Of a stretch of 64,000 nucleotides of DNA, positions 33,248 to 44,599 are shown piece by piece (within the stretch, counting starts at the first letter, position 1; the number at the start of each line of letters is the position of its first letter). This DNA is from Owenia fusiformis (taxonomy: Eukaryota; Annelida; Polychaeta; Sabellida; Oweniidae), in NCBI GenBank assembly GCA_903813345.2, contig CAIIXF020000012.1, positions 27,478,184-27,542,183 on the forward strand, in the 5' to 3' direction. Below the pieces are notes generated by a model. The model was not told where the DNA came from, searched no databases, and saw only the letters and a list, made by a program, of their open reading frames with translations. The position numbers and the translations under genes were made by a program.

Positions 33248-33898
33248 CCACTCAGTAAAAATACGATTTCTCTGCAACCTGATGTCCAATCAAGATCATT
33301 CAAATATATATGTGTTCCTGACACGTTTGGGCGTCCGGGAATAAAATTGCTTGTGAAAACTATTTACAAAAGTGTTCCAGAGACTCTAATCTACTTGGCT
33401 AAGGGTTTATTTGAAGATACATTGCCTTATATAGCAGGTAGAGGATCATACAGAACACGGAAGCAAATGCTATGTTGAAAATTTTCTATATTTCAATTTG
33501 AACCTGTTATTACATGTCACGTAGGCCAGTGTTTTATGTGGGGATTATATGTATTTTACTTTTTTACATGAACGTAAATCATTACATGAAATCTGCATTC
33601 TTCTGGGTTCAATCTGGGTTTGTATTGTCTTATTGGGGCTTTTCGACTTTAAAACAAACCCTACCTAAATGGATTGTGTCTCGGGAACGTTTTTGTAAAT
33701 AGTTATTATAAACAATTCTGAAAGAATATCACATATTTTTGTCTTCCCGATTTCAGTCATGAATTACGTCAATTTCTCGTGCAAACATTGGGTAGACGTT
33801 GTCATAACCGGATGCCCAAACGTATCAGGAACATATAGATACTCGAATGATGTTGATTGAACATCAGGGTGCAGAGAAATCGTAATTTTACTGAGTGG
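33248..33898. mobile_element. CCACTCAGTAAAA foldback element, copy 1
   Basis: Inverted ends CCACTCAGTAAAA and TTTTACTGAGTGG, followed inward by mirrored CTGCA-CCTGATGTCCAATCAA and ACACGTTTGGGCGTCCGG blocks. Arms of about 120 bases enclose a short AT-rich centre. A second copy in the opposite orientation is at 55611-56343. Confidence 0.8.
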
Positions 33899-34337
33899 CT
33901 TCACGAAAAAATAAGCAGCACTTTAGGCCACCTTAAATACAACTCGTCAGTTGTATCCAGTTTGAATCCCAGCGTAATTTTTTTAATTATATGGTTGTGC
34001 TTTGATTTTACGCTGAAAACATTTATAACTACGTCAACTTTATATAAGAACATTTTATTATCTTTTCAGTTGTATTAAAATGTAAAATATGATATATGTC
34101 AGCTTATTGCTTTCTAGAGAACAGTCAAGGTTTAAATTTGGTACAATGAATCGAACACTCATGCAAATCGACATGGTTATAACATTGAACTCAATGCAGT
34201 AAATTAGTTATTTCTATGAATCACAGCGGGATTGGTTTCATTTTATATGATTGCCAACTCTGGGTTTTTTGTAAATGCTTTTGACCGCGGTAAATGTGAA
34301 ACTGATACAGTATTATTCAATTGTTTTATGTCTTGGT

Positions 34338-34485
34338 TATGCCTTGGTCACATTTGCTCCGATTTGTGACCAAGGCATCACATTTGCTCCGATTTTCACT
34401 ACGGCGCCCGGCCGATTGAGTATTGTGTTCAGAAATGTATTCAATTTTGAACAAAATACTCGCAGCAAATGTGATCCAGGCATTA
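34338..34485. mobile_element. GGTCACATTTGCTCC MITE, copy 3
   Basis: Same ends as the 28.4 and 30.5 kb copies. The left end is doubled: GGTCACATTTGCTCCGATTT is followed by GTGACCAAGGCA and then CACATTTGCTCCGATTTT again, which suggests one copy entering another or an aberrant repair. Confidence 0.75.
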
Positions 34486-34729
34486 CACAGCGGTATTTCG
34501 AACATACTATTGTTGCATAACCACGACCTCGCCAATTTTAAAATCATACTCCTTATTTAAATCCAACGATTGGAGATCATGGAAAGTATACATTTTAACT
34601 TTTATACATCTTTACAAATACTAGAAATCTACATGTTCGAGTGGATCACGAAGGGTCCCCACATAGCAGCAGTCTCCATAAAATGCAAAATACCTGTATT
34701 GATAACTTGACTTTGACTGATTTTTGAAT

Positions 34730-35130
34730 TGAGATGAACTTGTTGAAACCTCGTGAAACGCCAGATACTCGATATTTAGTACCTAGATGTGACCTTGAAA
34801 TAACGTTGGCCAATACACATTACCTTTGACCTTAGGTCACCTAATCATGTGTCGTCAAGGGTCATTGTAGCCCTCAAGGTCCTTTCAACGCCAAATACTT
34901 AGATATTAATTTTTGATCTTGAAACAAACTTGACCCAGTAACATTGGCCTTGAACTCAGTTCACCTAATCGTTGGTTGCCAAGGGTCACAGCAGCCTGAA
35001 GGACTTTAAATCACCAAAAACCTAGATATTGATATTTTACATAGGAATGACCTTGACTTCAGGTCACCTAATCATGCCTCATCAAGGGTCGAATCTCAGA
35101 CCAAGGGTAAAAAACGCGTAAACCTAGATA
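34730..35130 (+). repeat. Diverged tandem repeat with AGGTCACCTAATCAT
   Basis: Three or more units of about 120 bases carrying AGGTCACCTAATCATG, TCAAGGGTC and AAA-ACCTAGATATTGATATTT. The same words occur inverted at 35510-35873, making a loose foldback around about 400 bases. Confidence 0.65.
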
Positions 35131-35509
35131 TTGACATTTTAAAGAGAGAATCGGATCTAGCAACCAGTCTAACAAAAAAATTGTTTCAGTTTTAGAATAT
35201 TTCTGGCTTATGTCATTCCTTTTCATGTCTATTATCTTAAAATCCCAAAAGTGCACACTTTATTTCAGGAAAATTAAAGAGTTTACAACAATGACTTTTG
35301 TATATTTCTTCTATAAGAATGGTTACTTATTATTTACAATTTTGCACTTTTAATCTATTATAACTTCATCAATTTCTATTAACATATCGTAAATATTTTG
35401 TCAGATATTGTATTTGAGATTGTAAGGAATAGATAAGTACGTCAATTGTACATGTTGCTTGTAATTTTGTCACTTCCATATATCTGATTCTGCCTTTAAC
35501 CTAGAATGA

Positions 35510-35873
35510 CCTCTGAACTTAGTAGAACGCTCAATGGCCCATCAAGTATGAGGGCAAAAGGAGATGTAGAGACCTACTATAAAAGCATGTTTGGTCTGTC
35601 TGTCATTTTGTCTGTCTGTCGGGACATCCCCTTCTACACCATTTAACCTTAGTAAGTTGGTCTCCGAAGGTCAGAGTTAAGTTCATTCAAAGGTAAACGA
35701 TCAATGTCTAGGTATTTGGCGTTTGATGATACTATGGCCCTTGGCGAATTATGATTAGATGAACCGAGGTCAACATTTATGTTTCTTGTACAAGGTCATC
35801 CCAAGGTCAAAGATAAATATTTAGGTATTTTACGTTTCAAGACCTTTGGACAAATTCGATTCAATTCAAGAAT
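35510..35873 (-). repeat. Inverted counterpart of the AGGTCACC repeat
   Basis: Contains AATGTCTAGGTATTTGGCG and CGAATTATGATTAGATGAAC, inverted relative to 34730-35130. The array resumes at 37120 (CGGTCAAGGTCAAAAAATCA) after the 35874-37119 element. Confidence 0.6.
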
Positions 35874-37119
35874 CACGGAGCCCATGTCAAGCTGCGCGCC
35901 TACTTAGGCGCGCAGTTTGTTTCGATCACAAACTGCGAGCCTAACAACATTGCATCATTCAAGTTGGAGTCTGAATTTTGAAACGTAATTTTAAGACATT
36001 TATCCTGCATTGTTTTCTTGTTTAATGCGTTCATTCTGTGGCGAATATACAACTCTTCCAAATACTAGCAAAAACTATGTACAAATGGATCGAAGTTTTA
36101 AAATATAAGCAGATTAATGGCATTTTCATCACAGATTTAACGGGAATTTATACGTAAATTGATCTGGCACTTTAAATATGAATGATAAATACTTCAGACT
36201 CGTTTTATATTTAATTCCTTAAGCATTTATCATATATAATTCAAAATATTTCGTGATAAAACAGATAATCAGGAGATTAAAAGGAAATAAAGCACAAACT
36301 GCGCGCCTATTTTAGCCAGGAAATTACAAACTGCGCGCATACACTATCAAAACTACATATTATCATTGGAATTTCTACAGAGGCAGGTGTGTAGGTGTTT
36401 TTCATACAGATTTGGAAATTTTGCTTTATCGTCAGATTTTATGAGATTTTCATATTGAAAGTCAAAATGTATAATAATAGTAACAATTAAACTTTTATTT
36501 CCAGATCATCATCTTGGTGGATGGACTCACATAGTATTTCAATTATGGGGTTCTACTATTAGATACATATGTGGTTTACAAATGGTGCTTATGTTTTCTA
36601 ATAATACAAAACAAACTTGGACAGGCAAGCAGTTCGGAAATATTAGGCAAGCGGTTTGGGAAATACATGTGAATATAGGCGCGCAGTTTGACAAGAAAAA
36701 TGATTAAATCACGTTTATGGCGTATTTTCGTTTTAAACACAAACTATGGTGCTTTCATCAGATGGAGTGATCCTATATATTCTAGCATACACAGACACAA
36801 TGGTTGAATAAACGGCAAATGACGATAAAAGACATAAATATAACTTTACACTGTAAATTTTGAACACAGAAGTTACTTAAGACACTTATATTGAGATAAC
36901 TAGGTTTACATCGGGAACAACATTGAGTACTATGAGTAAATTAAGTTCATCTTCACAGAATGGTGCTATCTTTAGAACGAGACTAGCCTTGTATTTTTCG
37001 TATTTTGGCTCTTTTTGGGAGTCATGTCCTCCCTGTCTTCCATTTTGAAATATGCGCGCAGTTTGTCAGAGTTTCAAACTGCGTGCCTAGTAGGCACGCA
37101 GCTTGACATGGGCACCGTG
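35874..37119. mobile_element. CACGG-ended element with 5-bp duplication, Transib-like ends
   Basis: The left end reads CACGGAGCCCATGTCAAGCT and the right end, inverted, CACGGTGCCCATGTCAAGCT; the terminal repeats are about 45 bases. AGAAT lies on both sides (35869-35873 and 37120-37124), and joining the flanks restores the surrounding repeat. Each end includes a hairpin of GCGCGCCTA-TAGGCGCGC, and AAACTGCGCGCCTA words recur inside (36295, 36335, 36672, 37050). No open frame of note. CAC-starting ends with 5-bp duplications are known for Transib/ProtoRAG transposons; the assignment is inferred from ends only. Confidence 0.8.
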
Positions 37120-37169
37120 AGAATCGGTCAAGGTCAAAAAATCAATATACAGGTATTTTTTATTTTTTT

Positions 37170-38930
37170 GTAACGATGTATTAAAGTTAAAATGTATACA
37201 GAGATAAAATAGGTTAGCTCCTATCGTTTCCTTGTGTATACGTTTATGTCTCTGCGTAATAACGCAGATGTGAGCAGGTAGTTACCAGTCTCACCACAAG
37301 GTGGCTCGTTCGGGTCAGATAGCATGGCGGGTATGGTAGAAAGTTCCCTTTAACTTAAAGTACATCTGTTTTCGTGGTTCAATTTTCATATCACCCTTAA
37401 AATGTATCTAATAGCAATGCAAATTAAAATATGTCCAGTGAAGGAAAATGCAATACAAGAATAGATATTTCACTTTTTGTGATTTTGTAACAATGGGGTT
37501 ATTTTTCTATATGTAACATGGTCATTTTCACATTTTATATTATTACTGCTCATATTAATCAATCCCTATTCATCTCAATATAACAGGTCCCTAAGTAGGT
37601 TGTTTGCAGTTTTACTCTTTTAATACCATGTTCACTTTTCACCTTTTATTGAAACCAGTTATTCAACTATATATATGCAAACTGTGTCAGTTTTATATAT
37701 CTATTGTTCCCTTATATGGTCTTTCTCACTCACATGTAGCTGAGTTTGGGTGTTGGCTTGTCAGTAGTTGTTGTAAGAGTTCATGTTGTACATTACAGAG
37801 CATTGTATTTAGAACATTGAAGTTTGAAATATACTATTTTATATATATTTTAATTTGAAGTTCGAGTTATTTTATTGCCACCCACGGGCCTTCCACACGC
37901 CCATTTACATATAACGCATTGAAACAACTTTAAAAAGCGAGCAATGTCAGTGTTGTGATAATAACGCCCCTCATACTATTACAGGTCGTGTAGACCATTG
38001 TTGCCTGATTTATAGCAAAAATATTGACTTTTGCACGTTGATGATGATGATGATGCGCCTTTTATAATAGATCTCATATCTTAGAAGCGTATCAGTTCAA
38101 AAAAATACTAGAAGACCTTACATATTTTGCCATGCACTGCACCTATTCATTTGGCGATTCAGTTGTAAATTTTATCTTGAAAAAAATTAAATCTTCCAAA
38201 TTTGTTGAGTTTTCTTGCAGAAAGCGCCTACCCCACCCCCCCCCACCCCCCTCCATCCATTTTGTATGATCACCGGGCGTGATTTAAGCTGCTGATATTC
38301 TTCTTTAAACGAGTCGGATCTTCAAAATCTATAAGTTGGACTCCCTTTATAGAAGCTTTGAACTGAATTTGCACTGCTTAATGCTGAAATTTTATTGTTT
38401 ATCCATACATTTTAAGAAAAAATGTATAAAAAAAGATGTTAAGCCAAATGTTGCCCTAAAAATTCAGAAAATGTAAAAAATTTCGAATTTTCTATGTACA
38501 GGCCTTGTTGCCCCTTTAAGAAGCTTAATATGTAAATTATCTAATCAAACACTTCGTCCACCATTTTGAAACACTAATCAATCCAATCTGTGCTAGCGAT
38601 TCATAGGGTGAGCCATTGGGATATTTCAAGGGTTCGTACACACCTGCAAATGTAAGGGAAATTGACTTAATTTTCCAAGTGCTGTAAATGTCAGGTAATT
38701 TTAAAATTAGGTCAAAAGGGCCAAAGATGACCGGGAATTTTGAAACGGTAGATATGTCAGGGAAATGTCAGGGAAATGTCAGGGAAATTTGTATCAGTGT
38801 TGAAAAAATAATGTTCCAGAAAAAAATTAGGACTATGACAGGATATCAATGAAATCCAAAATGTAATATTTAGTTGATTCCACAGGCTAAAGTATGAAAA
38901 CTTAACGTATTACATATATCTAAAAATGTT
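37170..38930. other. No gene seen; short low-complexity patches
   Basis: AT-rich interior of the 10.5 kb structure. Visible patches: GATGATGATGATGATG near 38040, a C-rich run at 38231-38255, and a TCAGGGAAATG tandem near 38755-38790. No spliced or intronless gene could be supported. Confidence 0.4.
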
Positions 38931-38991
38931 ACACTGTCTTGATAAATGAATATCATAGATCTAGAGGCCCTTCAGGAGTGAAAAACCTTAA

Positions 38992-41065
38992 AGGGATAAT
39001 AACCTCAAGTAAAAACTATGATTCATCAGAATAATAAGTCTATAATCAAAAACAAGACCCGGGTATGAGCGACGATCTTCTAATTCATCGGCAGATATAT
39101 TGGAATTAATTTTGAGGTATTGGATCTTCACCTGGATTATGGAGGTCGCCATAACCTACCTATGAATATTCATGAGCGGCGTCACTACGACTCGACAAAT
39201 TCCAGCATTTTGATTGGCCCGAAAAATGCGCATGCGCAATTGTAGCGGGGCGGCCACATTGAAAAATACTACGAACTTCTTTAACAAGAAAATGGAGCAA
39301 TTTGAAGATTTTGACGATGTATTTGGCATATTGACATACTATAATATGATATCACCTGTTCGAGAAAAACATGACCATGTTCACATCAATACTTACAATT
39401 CATAGAATTAACTCCCAAAGTGACAATCAAAACCAAAAACTGACCAACTCGTGAACGTTGGTTACCGACTACAGGAAAATGCGTTAATTTTATGTTGACA
39501 ATCAATTATCTCTCGATCGTTTTGCTTGAAGATTAAACATATTCGGATCTTTTATTTAATAAAATGACGAATGGCAGATATTAATTGGATTTTTGACACT
39601 CTGTTATAAATAGAAGGCATAACTGATAATGTATTCCCCGTCATGAATGATCGCGATCGATGACGCAAGGTTCGTCATTTCGATCACCATGGAGGTGTAT
39701 TTCTGTTGTATTTACAGTAGACAACAAAAAATATAAAGGCTCGTAGACCTAGTAGGTTATTTATTTCACAAATATGGTATTAAGTTATAAAGCTATTAAA
39801 GACATGCGATACGATACGTTACGATACGATACGATACAATTGAAAAAGTTTTTCAAAATGGCGTCGACCTAACCGGCACATGGCCTGGTTCAGTTCTCTT
39901 TTTGGGACCGGATTGCTCGCCTTGAATCCGTTTTCTTTGGTTTCTTGTGAGAGAATATGTATGGTATGGCAACTGCCCGAACGACAGTGAGATTCCATTG
40001 ATAACGACATCGACATCGATAACGACAGTGTTATTTCTGTTGCCGATAGCAAACTGTCGTGGGTAAACCCGGAAGTAAAATTGTGTTCAGTCTACGCCGT
40101 TTGAGGAGTAAATCAGCTAAAACAACTTGCCCCGCGTGTCTAGAACCATCATCACTGTAGCGTCAATACTTACTTGAAATATCCTGACGTCGAACTAAAT
40201 AAACCACTCTAACTGCAGTTGTTATTCATTTTTATTCACCAATCTATTTTGAAGAGCGATTTCAGCATTTGAGGCAATCTGCGCCAGTTCCTCTTGATTC
40301 GGAATCTAGTTCATGCGCATTAGAATGAATAATTTGATTGCCTTAATTCCAAAAACGCATGCGCACTTGTAAATTATTTCAAACTACTAGGCATGCGCGA
40401 AGAGTTGAAGCAAAAACGAAACTGCTGCAGATTACCCTACTTATTCGATGGCGGAATTGGAAAACTCTATTCAAAATGTTTTCCCGTATTGGGAAGAAAA
40501 AACATAACCCTAGGATAGATATAGGACGACAAATAAGACAATAATAAGTAGGAATCTTTGATTGTTAAAAGCCGTGCATGAAACTTTTCAGAAACTATAG
40601 TAAGTGACACTGTTTTAAATGTGTTCTATTCCCCGGGGATTCGGTCCACGACAACGACAGCTGGTTTTAACTGTCGACAGATTTTAATTCTACCGTCACC
40701 AGCCGACTGTCGTACTGTCGTTCAGGCATTTCTTTTAAAGTCCTTATCCCAAGTCTAGCTCTATCAGTGGAAATATTTGAACAATTTACCGCACAACACA
40801 TAGGCATTTTCCTTTGTTGTGAATGCTTTCAAGATGGCGGCTCAGGTCGCAGAAACGTCACACTTCCGGTCTACATCCGGGTCTCTGAGGGAAATATGGC
40901 GAGCCCCGTCCAACAGACAACTGGGTCACTGGGTCAATTTATGATTTTTATTTTCAATATTATACAAAAACTAACACATAACAAGATTTTCAACTTATTG
41001 CATTTTATTCAGTAGTATTGTAACTACATATAATGATGATTAGAATACCTGACATTATTTCCGCT
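38992..41065. mobile_element. TTAA-flanked 2.07 kb insertion in the right arm
   Basis: TTAA lies on both sides (38988-38991 and 41066-41069), and the uninterrupted left arm has one TTAA at the matching point. The ends are imperfectly inverted: AGGGATAATAACCTCAAGTA and, inverted from the right, AGCGGAAATAATGTCAGGTA. TTAA duplication with AGGG-like ends fits Kolobok- or piggyBac-type elements. The interior is unusually CpG-rich in places, with NRF1-like GCGCATGCGC words (39229, 40352, 40392) and a GATAC microsatellite. No transposase frame. Confidence 0.88.
39805..39838 (+). repeat. GATAC microsatellite
   Basis: About six copies of GATAC (one variant GTTAC) directly before a TTGAAAAAGTTTTTCAAAA palindrome. 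Confidence 0.8.
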
Positions 41066-42429
41066 TTAAATTATCAGAGGTTAATGTTTCCAAACTGTTT
41101 TGAAACAAACTAACGTCTTGTTTTCAACCTACACCTTGCTCCTTTCTGTCGTATTTAATAAAACAAAAATAGTATATCACGGAGGGATGCGAACCACTCA
41201 CCTGGGACTAGGTTATTCACTAGCGCCATAGGCGTTCTATTAATCTGGATACAACTGACGAGTCGTATTTAAGTGGAGACAAAAGTGAGGATCATTTTGA
41301 ATTGACGCTCGGTATAAATATATAATACTTTTGTTCTTTCATAACGGTAGCACGTTGGCCTCATGGTTAGCGTGCCTGCCTTCCGCGCTCTAGGTTACTT
41401 GATCGAGACCCGTTCGTGTCGAACTTTTTGATTTGCTTGTTGTCAAGATATAATAAGTAGGGCAAAATCCAGAAAAAGTAGATCAAAAATACTCCAATGG
41501 AGTATAAAATTGTCACCAGGATTCCGAAATGAGACGAATGTTAACTCGTGAAATCTCGGTAGATAAAGTAGGTCAGAAAATCCGGATTAATCCGAACAAG
41601 GGTCGGGAATTTTCGTCATAAGAAGTAGATCAAAAATACTCCAATTGGAGTATAAAATTGTCACCAGGATTCCGAAATACGACGAATCGAATCGGCAAAC
41701 TTCGGTACAATAATGAAGTGCATAAAAACCGAAATGATCCGAACAACGTTCGGATAAAATCGTGAAACAGGTGTCAGGGGCTTCCCCTCATCTTTCCCAA
41801 CATGGTTCTAAAAGCCTTATGTGGATCTATCACGTGACATTCAAAATGACGTTCCTATATGGTTCTATGGGCCTTATATGGATCTTTCGAACACGTGACC
41901 TAATACCAAATCAAAATCAAAATTTTACCTTGACCATTGGATGTTATATTCCCGTGATCCTTAAATCACTTAAATTCGATCATTTTATCTTCACCTCTTG
42001 ATGGAATTTTATGAAAGAAGTTATGAAAACACATCATCATGTATAGTAAGGGTTTTCACCTAAATTAGCTCGTTTTATATTGACCATTCAATTGAATTTC
42101 ATTGAAAAATGTTTCATGAAAAATATCATCATGTTATGATTTGTATTTAAATACGACCGTTTCATCTAAATACTTGCTGGATAATATTTCATAAAAAATG
42201 CACTTTAAAAATATTTCAGGATTTGCCTTAATTTATCAATGTTATGTAAGTATTAGATTGACTCTCAAATAGGGTTTTATTTTAACTTTTTTTATTGAAA
42301 TTAATACTAGGCAGGACTCACTCTCTAAATAGCTAATAAAAAGTCAACCCTTGGATGTGATTTCGTTGAAAAAAAAATATGACAAGTCCAGAATCAAATG
42401 ATTTGTCCAGAACCTCTTAAGATCCTGTT
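41066..42429 (-). repeat. Right arm of the 10.5 kb structure (outer part)
   Basis: Reverse complement of 31965-33201. It differs by an extra local duplication near 41475-41680, where AGTAGATCAAAAATACTCCA and GTATAAAATTGTCACCAGGA occur twice. The inner end of this arm continues at 38941-38991. Confidence 0.85.
41346..41421 (+). repeat. tRNA-like segment in right arm
   Basis: Reads GGTAGCACGTTGGCCTCATG, GTTAGCGTGCCTGCCTTCC and TGATCGAGACCCGTTC. Better preserved than the left-arm copy, but it still lacks a paired acceptor stem. Called as a tRNA-derived repeat, not a tRNA gene. Confidence 0.5.
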
Positions 42430-42444
42430 TACAATACTTTTTGA

Positions 42445-43180
42445 TATTTTTAACTTTTTGAAACTACATATATTTTCATGTATTCTATGTATTCAATAAG
42501 GTAATTTATTGGTCTCTGGGCTATGATGAATTCCTAATGGTTGTTTAACAATGGTAGTTGGCCACTGTTTTGTTTTGTGTAGTGGTTGAAAATTCGGGTT
42601 GAAGTTTTTAAACATTATTTTTCCTTTTGTAATAAGTAATATTCCATTTCTACATTTTGGCAGTCACCCTTTGCTAAGAGGCTTAACAGAAAATAATAAC
42701 AATAATCACTTATTTATCAAATTATCAGGTAATATGATTGGTTTGCTGATCTTCATTTGATGTCAGACTTTCAACAAAGAATAACCAATATTAAATTTTG
42801 ATTCGGTGTGTTATTAAGGTCAGATCAAAATACGATACAACTTGTTGAAACTACATATTTTCTTAAAAACACAACATTCTTATGTCTTCAATGTGTGCAA
42901 TTTATTTATGTTAACTACATTTAGGCACGGTTTCTGTGTAGTGGTTGAGGATTCACGTTTGAGGTTTTATAGTATCGTTCTTTTGTACGTTTCATTTCTA
43001 CATTATGGATATAATGTCCGTTTTAGTGATTGTGCTTACGTAAACATAAAATATTTTGCTAAGAAGCTTAAAAAACATGATCAATTACATAGGCATGTAT
43101 ATCCTTTATCAATAAACAATAATCACTTATTTATCAAACTATCAGGTACTGATGATTTTTTAAACAATAGGTTTATTTCA
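42445..43180 (+). repeat. Diverged tandem duplication, about 380-bp unit
   Basis: GAAACTACATAT, TTTCTGTGTAGTGGTTGA-like and AATAATCACTTATTTATCAA words occur in the same order from about 42470 and again from about 42848. The second unit ends where the mariner-type element begins. Confidence 0.7.
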
Positions 43181-43186
43181 TAAATA

Positions 43187-44162
43187 CAGGGTGACAAAAA
43201 AACTGGAACCCACGAATCATCAAATTTCTCGGAAAGTATTATACCTACATTCTTCATTTCTTCAGGGTAGAAACTAAACTGAATGCATGACAAAATGACA
43301 CCATAATAATTACTGTAGCTTAGATATTAATCATGCAATGGACAATAGAAGAAAATACTTATATTGTGAGAAAGTGTATCGAGACAAAATCCTATAAAGA
43401 GACACAAACTGCCTATAGGAGAGATCATAGGGCAAGAGGAGTCCCTTGCAAGTCGCAGATATTTAGGCTTGTAAAGAAGTTTGATTCAGAAGGAACTGAA
43501 AAACCAACGAAGAAGAAAAGTGATGGTAAACCAACCTATTCTGGGAGACAGAGGTCTGTCAGAACTGAAGACAACTCAACAGTCAACACAGAACCTTACA
43601 TCCCTAACATTCGAAAGTTTTGAAGAGCGCTGGGTACACGTCGTGATTTGAGAAGGGACCAGCTATGGTTCCAACAAGATAGTGCCACCCCCCCCCCCCA
43701 CCTCAAATGAGTCCATTCGATGGCTTCAGGCTCACTTTGGTGATCGATAAATTAATCACCGTAACCGCCACACCTGGGCCCCCACTCCCCTGATTTGAAC
43801 CCCCCAGAGTTTTATCTGTGGGGGTATCTCAAGGATGATGTGTATGCATATAGTCCACTGACCATTGATGACCTCAAATTCAACATTGGAAGACTAATTA
43901 GAGAGATAGACAGAGATAAATGCAGTCGGGTCATTGACAATTTTGCAAGAAGAATCCAGCTCTGCATCCAACGTTGTGGTGCACATTTGGAGCACATTAT
44001 CTAAACGTGCTTCATTTAGAGACTAATTGAGCTAGAAAGCTCAAACTTTAACATCTTGTCATACATTCAGTTGACTATACATGTACCAAATAACTAAGCT
44101 CAATATGCATAATTAACGAAGTAATTAAGACTTATATGGGTTCCAGTTTTTTTGTCACCCTG
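43187..44162 (+). mobile_element. Mariner-type element, decayed
   Basis: Inverted ends CAGGGTGACAAAAAAACTGG and CCAGTTTTTTTGTCACCCTG. TA precedes the left end; TG follows the right, a probable mutated TA. The 976-base length is shorter than a full Tc1/mariner element, and the interior holds two transposase fragments with the first catalytic region missing. Confidence 0.85.
43333..44004 (+). pseudogene. Broken mariner-type transposase
   Basis: The N-terminal fragment (43333-43623) starts MQWTIEENTYIVRKCIETKS and carries a helix-turn-helix-like region ending in a basic stretch (KPTKKKSDGKPTYSGRQRS). After a stop, an out-of-phase stretch near 43660 gives LWFQQDSA, the usual surroundings of the second catalytic Asp, then WLQAHFGDR followed by a stop. 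The last fragment (43795-44004) contains YLWGYLKDDVYAYSP and a helical tail ending in LEHII, as in the C-termini of this family. Stops, shifts and an internal deletion make it non-functional. Confidence 0.85.
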
Positions 44163-44599
44163 TGCAAACAAATATACAATGAATAGACAGGGTTGGGGCA
44201 AATCGCCTTCCGGCATTTCATGTCCCCATATAAAATTACAATAGAGAGCATATACGTATGCAAGATTCAAATACCCAAAATTTGGACAAATATAAAATAA
44301 AGATATGTTGAATACAATAATTATATTAAAAGTACTGATGATGAATACGTGGATCAATGAATACGTAGATCTAAATAGCTAAATAGCACTTCTACCATTT
44401 ATTATTTTAGCCCGTTTCAGAAAATTCATTATTAGTTTACAGTATTTTTAATATATTTTTTTCATAGGGGTTAATGTTTGATGTCAAACAGAAATTGCAT
44501 AACAAATCAGCCACAGTGTGTGAGGGCTCAGCCTAGGACCCCTACAGAATTGTGTATTCAGGGAACCCCTGGGTATTTTACAGATGATACATTGACTAT

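Larger units (their letters stand above)
31965..42429. mobile_element. 10.5 kb structure with about 1.3 kb inverted ends
   Basis: The outer ends AACAGGATCTTAAGAGG and CCTCTTAAGATCCTGTT are inverted and flanked by TACA on both sides (31961-31964 and 42430-42433), a possible 4-bp duplication. The left arm runs to about 33246. The right arm runs from 42429 down to 41066 and, after a 2.07 kb insertion, on to about 38941. The arms match closely throughout, including a tRNA-like segment. The interior (33.2-38.9 kb) holds smaller elements and no long open frame. It could be a giant non-autonomous or foldback element, or a segmental inverted duplication. I favour the former because of the flanks. Confidence 0.72.

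Noticed and set aside
41346-41421. tRNA gene
   Set aside because: Box-like motifs are present, but cloverleaf pairing is poor and the segment is repeated inside the inverted arms, so it is a tRNA-derived repeat.
43812-43997. Minus-strand open frame within the mariner-type element
   Set aside because: Shadow of the transposase C-terminal fragment on the other strand.
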